64,000 nt of DNA from Saturnia japonica (taxonomy: Eukaryota > Arthropoda > Insecta > Lepidoptera > Saturniidae): positions 5,952,001 through 6,016,000 of the forward strand of contig CM065323.1 in the NCBI GenBank assembly GCA_033032175.1, written 5' to 3'. Positions 25,526 through 36,339 of the stretch are shown here, in pieces. The notes beneath the pieces are model-generated. The model saw nothing but the letters and a program-made list of their open reading frames with translations, did no database searches and had not been told where the DNA came from. The number at the start of each line of letters is the position of its first letter. Within the stretch, counting starts at the first letter, position 1. A program made the translations under genes and the position numbers.

Positions 25526-26907
25526 ATGCCTGCTCCCTGTGAACCATGCAAAGGTTAGTACATGTTTTGAAAAAATATTAAATCTATAAATTTAATGATT
25601 ATTTTAAACAGTTTTCACTATTTTCTATGACATATTTCGATTTTCACTCTATTGCTTGCTTGAAGTCTTGTATAAGATAGTATAAGCTACTATTAATTGA
25701 AAATAAAAAACTTTACCATCACGCTAATAATAACTGGTTTTGTAAATACATTTTTGTACCTACGATGAATAAAATCTTGACATAATTCATTCTATTCGTA
25801 GGTAGTTTTCAACTGAACAAAGATGGCGCTGATTGCAAAGTACAACCTTGTTTGACAGTTTTACTTAATTTCTATGCCTATATAAAGTGGTAAACGTAAC
25901 GTTGAGCATCAGTCTTCTACCCTCCTAATAGGTCAAACAACTTCCTGATTTATTATCCTTCAGAATCCAGCATTTAATAGCATAAATGCCTGCTCCCTGA
26001 TGAACCATCGCAAAGGTTAGTACATGTTCAATGAAAATAATATCGAAATCTGATAAATTTAATGATTCTAATAATAACAGTTTTCACTATTTTCTATGAC
26101 ATATTTCGATTTTCACTCTATTGATTGCTTGAAGTCTTGTATAATATAGTATAAGCTCATTAATGAAAAAAACTTACCATCACGCTAAAAAAACAAAAGA
26201 CCTAGAAAATAAAACTAAATAATTTTTCTATTCACAGATTCGTGCAAAGATGGCGCTGATTGCAAAGACAATTGCACTTGCGAGCCTAATTGCTCTGACT
26301 GCTCACCCTCTAAAGGTAACATTCCTATAATTAAGAATCCAAGCTAATAGTAGGTATAAACCTCAAAGACACATCGAAACGACATTTCTTTGAGTATAAA
26401 TCAAAGCTTGCTAAGCAAGTGGGACTCTAATAACTAAATGCTTCGGTATTACGTACATTTACTAATATGGATTTGGTAACACTATTAAAATACGCAACTG
26501 TTGATTTCTCGGTGTTTAAAATTGCCAATATATTGTGAGCTGCTAGTGATTGAGCTCTTACCTTCTTTGGGTAAAATAACTTGCCCAGCAGTGGGATTCT
26601 TACTTGCTGGTATTATTATACTATATAATGAACCAATAAAAGATGCTTGTAAGAAAAAATCGGCCTCAAAAGTATTTTCAGAAAGTTTGATATTAGTTGT
26701 CATTATGTATTAATTTTTAACCGATTTAGTCCCTGAGAATAGTCTCAGTTGGAATCGCGGTCTTATTAAATATTGATTGTAGAGACCACGATAAGATACA
26801 CTGCATCACAATACTACTTGTTGTTGTCTAAAAAAAACAAATAGGTATCTCGAGCGATAGATTTGTCGATAAAAATTAAAGTTTTTTTTTCAGGTGGGTG
26901 CTGCTAA
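25526..26907 (+). CDS. Short metallothionein-like protein, 39 aa, three exons
   Basis: Exons are 25526-25553, 26238-26315 and 26894-26907. All introns are GT/AG and phase 1, and the 120 spliced bases give 39 residues plus a stop. The protein starts MPAPCEPCKDSCKDG, continues with ...CTCEPNCSDC... and ends in GGCC. It has 10 cysteines and no aromatic residue, typical of metallothioneins, and would bind Zn, Cd or Cu in the cytosol. The 14-base last exon supplies only GGCC and the stop. It is nearly identical in design to the minus-strand gene at 30816-31717 and converges with it tail to tail. A TATA box (25425) and a poly-A signal (26999) frame it. Intron 1 contains a corrupted second copy of the promoter and exon 1. 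The family is inferred from composition and gene structure. Confidence 0.8.
25730..26160 (+). repeat. Corrupted tandem copy of the metallothionein promoter and exon 1
   Basis: This block repeats 25280-25735 in order: 'ggttttgtaaatacattttt', the TATA region, 'gttgagcatcagtcttctac', exon 1 and the start of intron 1. Against the first copy, it carries many scattered one-base insertions and a few substitutions. They hit promoter, exon and intron alike. Confidence 0.85.
25986..26015 (+). pseudogene. Dead duplicate of metallothionein exon 1
   Basis: It reads ATG CCT GCT CCC TGA, where one inserted base turns the fifth codon into a stop. A second insertion follows in the cysteine codon region. The exon is 30 bases against 28 in the intact copy, and the donor GTTAGT is kept. 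If used as a start exon, it would give a 4-residue peptide, so the intact upstream copy is the functional one. Confidence 0.8.
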
Positions 26908-26998
26908 AGATGATTAAAGACTTCATTCCTGGCTAACCTGGCTGGCTGAATAATGATACATAAATATGTTCTTCAAAATTTAGTCTTTTGGTGTTTTA

Positions 26999-27004
26999 AT
27001 AAAA
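26999..27004 (+). terminator. Poly-A signal of the 39-aa metallothionein gene
   Basis: AATAAA lies 92 bases past the stop codon. Confidence 0.65.
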
Positions 27005-27262
27005 TTATTGTTTGGAATTAATATATCATTATTATTTTACCTTTTCATTTTATTTTATTTTATGACAGTGAAGTTAGTGATATTTAAAAATTAAACAGAA
27101 AAAGTAAATACATATAATCAAACAAAATATTCAACAAGCTCTTCAAATATTATTAGTTATACTTTGTAAAATGTAGCTAGTAGGGTCGCATAACAGCTTT
27201 AATCGTAATTTCATGTAATAATTACTGTATAGCCTGAATTCAATTTAATGTTATATTTATTA

Positions 27263-27762
27263 CTAGCTGTGCCCGTGGCTTCACTCACTAGGACTACAGA
27301 ATGCCCGTGAGAATTTTGCTCCCCAGCTCCCGGCTATTTCAAAGACAAAAAAGCTTATTGTGGATGTTCCTTAGAAGATAGATATATACTCTTTCGCTTT
27401 TTTAATACCTATAATTATGTAGTATATTAATTTGCTATATCTCTTATTGTTTACTCAGCATAAGCCATTTAAGCACCCAAATTGATTCACCAGGACCAAT
27501 TTTTTTTTCATTTATGTTTTTCTTCTAAAATTAAAGTAGCCTAAGTTACTGCCTATAAAATCAGATATCTACCAGTGAAAGTCTCGTCAAAATCGGTCCA
27601 GCCGTTTCGGAGATTACCCGGAACAAACAGACAGACAGACAGACAAAAATTAAAAAAATGGGTGTTTTGTTATAGGTATTGTATATTCTCTCATATGCAT
27701 TTAGTAAAAAGCTGTTATTTTGACATTACAAACAGACACTTCAATTTTATTAATTGTATAGA
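27263..27762 (-). mobile_element. Helitron-like non-autonomous element (500 bp)
   Basis: On the minus strand, it begins TCTATACAATTAATAAAATT after a host A and ends ...GGGCACAGCTAG before a host T. The body carries the CTGT/ACAG tract at 27629-27643. It shares ends and body with 7166-7610, 34643-35518 and 53410-53799. No coding sequence was found. Confidence 0.6.
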
Positions 27763-28649
27763 TTGATACCACATTGATACTGAATCATCTAAGCATGTTC
27801 ATGAAATTATATGTTGAATTATATGTTATACCCGTCAGTAATAAAATGGCGTTTTCTTTCGCGTAAATAATTCAAAATCAATACAAAATCTAGCGAACAC
27901 ACAAATCGCTTCTTAAAATGTAGGCTTGAGGTATCTAGTTACAGTTGATCCTTCTATGGTCCACTTTAAGATTTCTTCTTTTATATGTATAGCTTGTTGT
28001 TTTCACTTCACTTCTAAAAAGAGAACTAACTGTCTCTGGTCGAAATACGGCTCGCTTATATAGTCAAATGTGACGATCAAGAAATCTCTAGACGGTACTT
28101 AAAACCGTAAAAGCAATCCAAGCGATAAGGCCTTTGATGTGTTAATAAAAATAATGCTTCCTCGAACCTATAACAACATACTCGATGTTTCGATTACAGA
28201 CTACACGATTCCAAAGATTTCAAGATAATGTTTTTTCTTTCTATTTTAGACATATCGTAACAATATCTTTTGTATGCTGTTCATATTTTCTTTATATGGC
28301 GGGAGATAGAGAACAGAATGGTCAGAAGATTGAGCTAGTTCATCAAGAATATACAAGGAGCGTGTGGCTTAATTACGTTAACAAGCCTCGTTTCACCTTC
28401 AACTTTGATTCATGATCTTCAACCTTGATTATGATTCCAAAATTCCGCTCATTTCGTTTACACTCCATTTGCACAGAATAATTAACCTATTTGTTTTATA
28501 TAATTTAATACATTCAGAGTAATGATATTTATCTTTATCGATTATGTCCAAATAGTCGAGCCTCGAAGCGACGTTAAGGATTGTTTTTTTTTTCTAAAAC
28601 TCATTTTATTTATCGATCTGAGTAAAAACAGAGAAGAAAGAGAAGAGTA

Positions 28650-28755
28650 ACAGTAAGTATAGACCAAGACCAAGACCGAGATCGAGTCCGAGATTGAGAA
28701 CGAGACCGAGAGTCAGAGTCAGAGTAAGGCAAGGCAAGGAAAAGAAAGGCAAGGT
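28650..28755 (+). repeat. Purine-rich low-complexity run
   Basis: Irregular units of 'accaag', 'accgag' and 'agtcag', then 'aaggc', make this strand almost pyrimidine-free apart from single C and T bases. Frames through it give Arg/Pro or Leu/Gly strings and are not evidence of a gene. Confidence 0.8.
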
Positions 28756-29168
28756 ATAATAAACTAGGTATACGGTATAGGTATTAACTAACAACATTAT
28801 ACTAATTATTTTAGCGTTAAGTAGTATGTATTGATAAATATGAAATTTAAGAATCGTAATTAAAATAAAGGTTTCATCAAAACTTAGCTACAGGTCGTAG
28901 TAATAATATAAACTACAAAACATTAAGATTTTCACTAGAGGAGTTTGACAAAACGATAATAGTGTACATTATAAGAAAAGCAAATATATACCCTGGCTTA
29001 AGGGTCAAGTAAAATTAGGCTATACAGCATTACGCTTCCCAGTTTACTAGACATATAAATTAAACATATATCATAATTCAAACTAACTCTTATAAAATTA
29101 AGTTTCATCATACAAGATTATGCAAGTGTTTTATTTTGCAGCAGTATCACTATTGGCATACAAATATC

Positions 29169-29265
29169 CTTTTTTCGCGTCTTTGGGAAGGTTCCGCCCA
29201 ATACCTTCTTTCGCATTTCTGGGGCGATTCCGCCCAACACCTTCTTTCGCTTCTCGGGGACGGTG
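29169..29265 (+). repeat. 36-bp minisatellite, about 2.7 units
   Basis: Successive units begin 'ccttttttcgcgtctt', 'ccttctttcgcatttct' and 'ccttctttcgcttctc'. The first two each end in 'ttccgcccaa'. The array runs straight into the family-C retroposon tail. Confidence 0.8.
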
Positions 29266-29277
29266 CTGAGCTCCAAG

Positions 29278-29355
29278 TCCGGTGAAGCTGTAAAAGCCGC
29301 AGCGGCTTCAGGGCCCCTAAGGCTAACAGTGTAATCAGATCTAAAAAAAAAAAAA
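29278..29355 (+). repeat. Retroposon 3'-tail repeat (family C), plus copy
   Basis: The cleanest plus-strand copy: 'ggtgaagctgtaaaagccgc', 'agggcccctaaggctaacag', 'tgtaatcagatct', then a poly-A run of about 14. Confidence 0.8.
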
Positions 29356-30662
29356 GAACGGTGTTGGGCAATGCCTTTTCGTTATCCTGGACAGGTTATA
29401 CGACGGATTGTCCGCATTGTGATTGATACAAATGTCAGGTATTTAGAACCGCTTCAGCTGTGAAGAGACATTGCATGGCTCAGAGTGTTTTATCTTCTGT
29501 TCTGAAGAATCGTTTGATCTTATCCCATCATCTCCCTTCCATTACATGACAACGCGGTCTGGTCCACTCGGAAGCACCCATCATGACATGAAGATAAAAA
29601 TTTCCTTATTCTTAAGTGAGGATGTGGCATTTTATGATATCACACTAAACCTATTGTAAGACTGGCTCTCAAGTGCGACTGTCGGAATAGTCTCCCAGTC
29701 AACGTGTTTCCTCTCTGCTATGATATTGGATTCATCAAAAGAGGCGTGAAGAGATATTCCCTCAGGCCGGTATGAGACGGACGACTGCTGGTGTCGTCAT
29801 ACTAAATATAAAAGATGGGATAAATATCCGTATCCTTGTGTAGTTTACAAGTTCAAAATTATCTTATTCGATTATGCATTATATTTTCAAGGATACATAG
29901 GAAGAGCAAAGATAAGATTTTAAATTCTTGAAACTTGTTCCTCAGTAATTCACGGGGTCCCATGACGTAAATTGCTCTAACTGCATACATACTTACTTCA
30001 TATGTATGCCTTACAACAGTGGCTTTGAACGCGTATTCCTATTTCTTAATTGCACGTATCAAGGTTTTATTTTTCAAATATATTCTAATTATTATATAGA
30101 GGTTTTAACCCTTTATTTCCCTCCTTAAAACTAGTTTGAAATACCTACTCATTAATTTCCAATATAATCTTCATTCATTATATTCAGAAAGTTTGGGTTT
30201 CCATAATACAAATTTTCAAGAAATTATAAGTCCTTGCTTACCGGCTGTTACTATACTGACTCTTTTGGAAAATTTGAAAACTTAGCTTTATAATATTTGT
30301 TTGGATAAATTACGAAAGGGTACTTTGTATTATACAAGAAGAAACAGAACAGAAGCCTAATGAAAACCTGTTGATATAATTTAAAAGCGGTAAGGGGCAG
30401 CCCACTGATCAAGTTAAAACAAATAAGTTTCGTGGAACATCAAAACATTTTGATAGGAATGTAGATGCGAACACAAACAAACTTATATTTTTTTTGCTTC
30501 GAAAAACGATTTTTACGTTTCGATTTATCTTAATAAAGGTGCATTGAAAATGAATTTCCATTTTTGGTTGACATTCAATAACAATAATTTTCATATATTT
30601 ATATAAATGATTCGTACAAATATAAAATATAAATAAAATCAACAATTAACTTCAAAAGAACG

Positions 30663-30668
30663 TTTATT
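30663..30668 (-). terminator. Poly-A signal of the 38-aa metallothionein gene
   Basis: AATAAA on the minus strand lies about 150 bases beyond the stop codon at 30816. Confidence 0.6.
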
Positions 30669-30815
30669 ACTTTAAATAATGGAATAGAAGAGAATGATGG
30701 TAATCAAGAAGACAACGGTAAAGGCGATCGGGAAGCAGGTCTCTAGAGCAGCCGTAATACGAGAACCACGCGAGAGTCGGCGATTGCCTCCCGTACGGTC
30801 CATCGTGAAGTTGGT

Positions 30816-31717
30816 CTAGCAGCAGCCGCCTGTAATTGTTTTTAAAATTAGAAACAGTGTTTTAAAAAATCCTGTTACGCAACTACATTGGCCTACAAAG
30901 ATCTGTAATCACATCTTTATAAATGGCCATTTTCACGTAGGTATTTTGTACCTTCAAAATATACAATTATACACCAACGCAAAGAACCTGTTGATCTATC
31001 TGATAGCGCAATAAAAATAATCGTAAAAGAAAAAGTAAATACGGTAAATACGAATAGTTAAGAGCTTTTCAATGATGTCAACTCTGAGCTCTTTTAATGA
31101 ATAAATATGACACAAAGAAAAAATTGTGGAACTTGATTTCACCTTTAGAAGAGCAATCGTTGCAACCTTTATCTTTGCAGGAACAGTTGGTGGTACAGGA
31201 GCCGTCTTTACAGGAATCTGAATAACAAAGAGAAAGGTAACGTTTATGAGCAATAACTCATTATTCGTGTTTTGCGATAACTGACTAAATTAGTGAAATT
31301 TACCTTTAACATTCATTGCATTCATGGTTTAGTTTAGTGTTCCTATATCTCCAATTATCTAACGACATTTTGTATGGTGATTACAACCCAGCTAAAGCAA
31401 ACCCGTAGATAATTATTTTTAACTCATTGATTGGTTTTATTGGATTATTGCTTTTCATCAAACATCGTATTTGCAATCAGAAGCTGTCTTTGCCAAACTA
31501 GTAATACAAAGATGGAATATTTCATTATTCTATGATCTAAGGAAATGTTTTTGTCTACGGATTTTTGGCTTAGGTTTAAAATTTACTTGCTTTACGTACC
31601 TCACGCAGTCAGTTATATGTATACTTAACTTATGTTATAATATTATCGACTTATAAGGAATAATTTGTTTTATGAAATATAAATCTTACCTTTACAAGGT
31701 TCGCAAGGAGAAGGCAT
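30816..31717 (-). CDS. Short metallothionein-like protein, 38 aa, three exons
   Basis: Minus-strand exons are 31717-31690, 31217-31143 and 30829-30816. They join in phase 1 at both introns (GT/AG throughout), giving 117 bases and 38 residues. The protein starts MPSPCEPCKDSCKDG, has CTTNCSCKDKGCNDC in the middle and ends GGCC. It has 10 cysteines and no aromatic residue. Exon sizes (28, 75, 14) mirror the plus-strand gene at 25526-26907 (28, 78, 14), so the two are duplicates now arranged tail to tail about 3.9 kb apart. A TATA box (31780 region, minus) and a poly-A signal (30663) frame it. A role in cytosolic metal binding is inferred from composition. Confidence 0.8.
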
Positions 31718-31778
31718 CTTGACTGACGCTGTTTGGCTGTATATTACAGAACTATGCCCAATTTCTTTAACGCCTAAG

Positions 31779-31786
31779 TTTTATAC
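31779..31786 (-). promoter_or_regulatory. TATA box of the 38-aa metallothionein gene
   Basis: On the minus strand, the text GGTATAAAAC lies about 65 bases upstream of the ATG at 31717. No TGCRCNC element was seen in the next 250 bases. Confidence 0.55.
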
Positions 31787-31789
31787 CGT

Positions 31790-33102
31790 AAATGTAGTAG
31801 AAAAACTCCGATCTAGAGCGAGGCTGTATACAACTTTTTATTGTGATGGCAATGAAATGCTCGATAAATAGGAAATTAATCTACAAGCAACATGAAAAAA
31901 TTCTATTGAATAAAAACAAACATTATTGTATTATTCGGACGTTAATTGGATGACTGCTACTATGATTACTACTGTCCGTGTCAAAAGTTACACGCTGAAC
32001 TTAACTTCGAAACTAAATAAACTTGATTCAATGTAGTCCCTATTTATTTAACAATTAAGATGAAAGGCACTCGAAAGATAAGACCACACGTTGAAAAGAT
32101 AAATTTTATCCGTTCATTTTCAACGCCAATATTTTATGCCAATACTTAATTTTACGATGTCTTTCTCATTCATCGACCATTTTCATTGTATTTGTATATT
32201 CTATTTCATAGAACAAGTGTAGAGTTGCAGAAATCAATCCCATAGAGATTTCATAATTACGTTTTCTTCTTCCTTCAACGGAGAAACATTGCCATTCCGT
32301 TCTTAAAAAAATTTAGAGGTTGTGATACAAAATCAAACAACATAAAAAATAGATTTAGAAAAAAGGCAGCATAGCCTGCATAGGACGGACTGCAAACAGA
32401 AGTTTTTTTAATTAATTATTTTTTAGTTTTTTGTTATTTAGTTTGTATGGTTTTTTTTTATTTTTGTTAATTATTTATAGTACGAATAATTAAAAATTTC
32501 ATGATTCGTAAATTGAAATTATCGCCCCTATTAATATTGTTTTTCATATCTATTGGCACTCCGAGCAATAATTATCATAGATCAGTTGAGTCCTCCGTCC
32601 ACACATGCGATAATATGCTGTCACGCTCTGTGATACTGAAATAATGTTCCGTTTCACTCAAACTTTGTCTATCTGTTATGATCACAGTCGCCTAAGAACG
32701 ATTTTATGAGTCCTTTAAATTTCTTTGTACATTGCTGGTTTGCAAGAGAATTAACTTTGGAATTTACAAATAAAAAGGTAATCTATAATTTAACAACCAA
32801 TTCAACACGTCATACTCATAGCTACTACTATAACATGCTGTGTCGGCGACGCGAACTCATAACATTTATTCCATGCAAAAATCGCACAACGTGCGTATAA
32901 AAGTTTTCATTTCAAAAATATTAAGACGCTAATGTACTGTCAAATTGTAGAGGTAATTTGTATCACTTACGTAAAGTTCCGCACAGATTCACGTGATGAT
33001 GTTTGCGGAAGACCTCGCTCGGGATATACTTCCTCAGGTTTTATACACCAACCTTCAGTGGAAGTTGTGGATATATTTAAACGATAAAAATTATTTTCAT
33101 TT
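31790..33102. other. Intergenic AT-rich DNA
   Basis: Nothing was recognised apart from poly-T runs near 32400 and 32450. The promoter of the membrane-protein gene should lie in its right-hand part, but I could not fix a TATA box. Confidence 0.4.
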
Positions 33103-34119
33103 ATGCCATTTGCATCCGGAACCTCAACAAACGCAGTTATGGCGACGATCACTCAAACCGTCGATGGTAAAATAAGTAAGATATAATTAAAAAGTATTTT
33201 AAAATTTAAATATTCCATTAATGTATTTTCGTATGTGGCAATTATACAACGCCTATTAAAAAATATATTGCAATTGTTTTTATATGCATCTTCAAATGTT
33301 TGATTAATCTAATACTATTAATATTATGTTCATAATTTTTGTATAAAGTTTTAGGAAATTTACTCTAACGATATTGATGAAATTTTCTATTTAAGTAAAT
33401 GTGTTAATATCCAAGTTTAACTAGATAGGTGTTTGGTTAAGACACCGAACATAGCGTATTTGTACCTATTTAAAGAAAAGAGGTGTCCTTTTCTTCTTGT
33501 TATATAATAGCAACGCGTATTTTTATAGGATTATGCCAGTGATTGAATATTTATCTAATTATCAGCGTTGAAATAACAGTTTAACAAGATGGTGACTCTC
33601 TTGTTAAAACTATCCAGAGAGTTTATGTGACAACTTAAAACTCATTATAATTCTACACTATCTTGAACACAATAACTAAATTATTTCATGCAAAATGCCA
33701 CCCCCTAATACAAGGTCAAATAAAGTGTTTAGTAAATAATTATAATAAATATAGATTACAAATTTATTTTTACAGAAACAATTGTATTTAGAGGCGCTAA
33801 AAGACAATATTCACCAAAGCTCAACATTAGCTTACCTAAGGATACAAGAGAAACAGAAATAATGGATAAGAAAACATCAGAAGTTCCATCCGATGAAACT
33901 AAAACAATTTGTCCCGTGAATTGTACATGCAAGAAAGGTAGCTATTACAGTTTAATAAAAATTATCTTCAACATATTGGGAATGTTAACTGTCGTATTTG
34001 CTACCTACCTGCTCATCAATACAAATTCTACACTGTACCTTGTATTTTGGGTGATATATTCAGTACTACGGCGGATGATAAAGAAATCCAAAGCAGCTGA
34101 ACATTTAAAGTCTGATTAA
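33103..34119 (+). CDS. Small two-helix membrane protein, 135 aa, two exons
   Basis: Exon 1 is 33103-33166 and exon 2 is 33776-34119. GATG|GTAAAA joins TTTTTACAG in phase 1. The frame stays open for all 344 bases of exon 2, then ends in TAA, and AATAAA follows at 34210. The frame is closed by TAA just upstream of the first ATG (MPFASG); a second ATG is at residue 13 and a third at residue 51. Residues 1-60 are polar. A small cysteine group CPVNCTCKKG lies at 67-76, followed by hydrophobic segments at about 81-102 and 107-119 and a basic, lysine-rich tail. There is no signal peptide. I do not recognise the family. The cysteine group resembles the CxC motifs of the metallothionein genes nearby, but homology is not shown. 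Confidence 0.6.
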
Positions 34120-34209
34120 TTATTGTCTGTTAACTACAATGTCGGAATATGATTAACTTATTTATTTATTAACATTAATTTTATGTGTCTACACTAAGCT
34201 GTTAAAGTA

Positions 34210-34215
34210 AATAAA
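34210..34215 (+). terminator. Poly-A signal of the membrane-protein gene
   Basis: AATAAA lies 91 bases past the stop codon. Confidence 0.6.
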
Positions 34216-34284
34216 GAAAAAACTTCCAATGAAACAATTTATACTTTTTTTACTGTAGCACTGTAACAGCATAGCACAATACAA

Positions 34285-34405
34285 TAACAGCGGTGATTAC
34301 CAAGAAATTGGTAATCCATCGCCAGTTGTCGTTCACATGTCCTGTAAGCCTCTCGGATGATCACGAAACGCGACAAATGAAAAGAGATTCGCTGTGACTA
34401 GTTTA
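34285..34405 (+). repeat. Diverged relative of repeat family A
   Basis: It shares 'gatgatcacgaaacgcgaca' and 'gattcgctgtgacta' with the family-A copies. The match is loose. Confidence 0.4.
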
Positions 34406-34642
34406 TCACCTTCTGCTTGGTGTATATCTTTAGATCCTTACCCACCTACCGCTATACAACTGTATATATATACACCGGTCCCGGAAAGCGACCATGCCTA
34501 AGTCGCAATCCTGTCGGACACAATTCGTATCCTACTATATAAACAGTATTGTTTATCGTTACCTAAGACGTTTGTCATGTATACTACCATCAGCCAGATG
34601 GATAGATTATTAAAGATTAAACACTCGCTGATTTATTAAATA

Positions 34643-35518
34643 CTAGCTGTGGCTGCGGTTACGCTCGCGTGGACTACAGAATGCCGTCGATTACGAATCG
34701 AAATCGAAATCGTACTACCCCGCTCCCGGTTATTTCAAAGATAAAAATGCATATTGTGGATTTTAGCGGAGGTGAGGAACAGAGAGTAAAGTTCCTCATC
34801 CGCCATAGAAAAGGGAGGATCCTCCGGCCAGACGGGTGCTGTCTGGCGGGCAGCTGCCCCGACTGTTTTTTTTTTTTTTTTTTTTTAACTGACTACACTG
34901 TTAGCCTTAGGGGCCCTATCCAAAAACAGAGCCGTTGCGGCTTTTACAGCTTCACCGGACTTAGCGACTGTTGTTGTCGGGTTCTTGTATATATATACTC
35001 AACGATAGAGTTAATTTCTATAGCGCAATGTAGGATAGTAGGATGCGTCTTTATGTGGCTCGATAGATGTCGCTATGTGTTCGCTACGTAGTTGCGTCGA
35101 TGCGTTGATGCGTCAGTTGTGGCGAGAGATGTCGCTACAGGATGATCCCTAGAAGATAGACATAATGTGCTCCCCATGACTTTTTTTTAGATCTTTTTCA
35201 TATCTACAATTATGTAGTATATTAATTTAATATATCTCTTATGGTTTACTCAGTGTAAGACATATAAGCGCCCGAATTGATAAACCATGAACAGTTTTTT
35301 ATTTCCACAGAATCCTAATTTTTAATAAAAATTAAAAGTATCCTAAGTTACTTCATAAAACATCGGCCAGTGAACAAACCCGGATCACCCAGATCAAACA
35401 GACAGACAAACATTTAAAAAAATTTGCTTTAAGTGCCATATACTATACTTAGAAATTTAGTAAAAAGCTGTTATTTTGCCATTAAAAACAGACACTTCAA
35501 TTTTATTATTCGTATATA
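34643..35518 (-). mobile_element. Helitron-like element with a nested insertion
   Basis: On the minus strand, it ends ...GCAGCCACAGCTAG before a host T and matches 27263-27762 at both ends. About 370 bases (about 34767-35139) absent from the other copies interrupt it after the sequence corresponding to 'tattgtggat'. The insert contains a family-C tail with its poly-T at 34866-34886. Confidence 0.55.
34865..34961 (-). repeat. Retroposon 3'-tail repeat (family C), minus copy
   Basis: A poly-T of about 21 followed by 'actgactacactgttagcct', 'taggggccc' and 'gcttttacagcttcaccgga'. This is the copy with the longest tail, so possibly the youngest. Confidence 0.8.
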
Positions 35519-36339
35519 ACTTTGTAATACTTAAATCCTACAATATGAAAAATCCTTTCAAACACCGTAATTAAAAATTCCTAGGTAGATATAATTAATT
35601 TGCTGTAAACCTTTGAAAATCAATTTTACACTAAAAAGTAAGTACACAGAATAACTGTTAAATAAACTCGGAAAGGCAAATATGTCTGCGGTAATAAGAG
35701 GTCAATTACGCAATTTCTTGCAATGGCTGCGTTGGTTTGACGTCGTGCGTGAAGTCACGCTCTGTTCGAGACGCTGGCGACTATGTTACCAGCTTTTAGA
35801 TATTCTATGGAAATATTAGATTATTATTTTGAAGTGAAAACTTCTTTAGCATCGTTGTGATTTGAAAGTCGATGAAACGAAAAAACGAAAGCGACACTAA
35901 AAGAGAGACAGACACATAAATTCATAAGATTTAACGTGGGAGAAAATTAGAAAGGATAGTTTTAGGCAATGGTAAAATGGTACAAAACGAGGTTTGTTGC
36001 CATGCAATAATGAATTTTATTACCTTACTAAAAAGGTATGAAACAAAAACTTTTTAGACAACACTTCTGACATTCTGTTACTGATTGATATTGTGTTAGG
36101 TTACCATGGATATTTCAAATGTGCATTAATTGAAAATGATATTGTGAATAGTTATTGTGAGTACTTGTATGTACATTTTCATAAACTTTAAATTAGTGTG
36201 TATTTGATCATTTTCTGAATTAAAAAAAAAAACATAGATGTAAACATTTCAGTTCTACCACAGAATTGCAGAATTTTTTTTTTTAATTTTGAATATTATC
36301 CTAATTATTGGATCCCTGAAATCTGTGAGGCATCTTCTT
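35519..36339. other. Intergenic AT-rich DNA
   Basis: No exon or repeat family was recognised, except that text near 36340 leads into the LINE fossil. Confidence 0.4.

Larger units (their letters stand above)
27763..30662. other. Spacer between the convergent genes
   Basis: No exon was recognised. A purine-rich run of GA/GAC units lies at 28650-28755, a 36-bp minisatellite at 29169-29265 and a family-C tail at 29278-29355. A repeat shared with 7700-7780 lies at 29438-29510 and a fragment of SINE family D near 29655-29700. Confidence 0.5.

Noticed and set aside
26485..26703. Facing frames of 70-72 codons in an intron of the 39-aa metallothionein gene
   Set aside because: No domain, no splice logic, and they lie wholly inside the intron.
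28185..28415. 76-codon plus-strand frame with a hydrophobic middle
   Set aside because: No recognised family, no start context or splice support; could not be told from chance.
29150..29371. 73-codon minus-strand frame with repeated ERRCWAE-like text
   Set aside because: It is the translation of the 36-bp minisatellite plus a retroposon tail.
34669..35091. 140-codon plus-strand frame
   Set aside because: It runs through a Helitron-like end, a poly-T tract (read as phenylalanines) and a retroposon tail; no protein signal.
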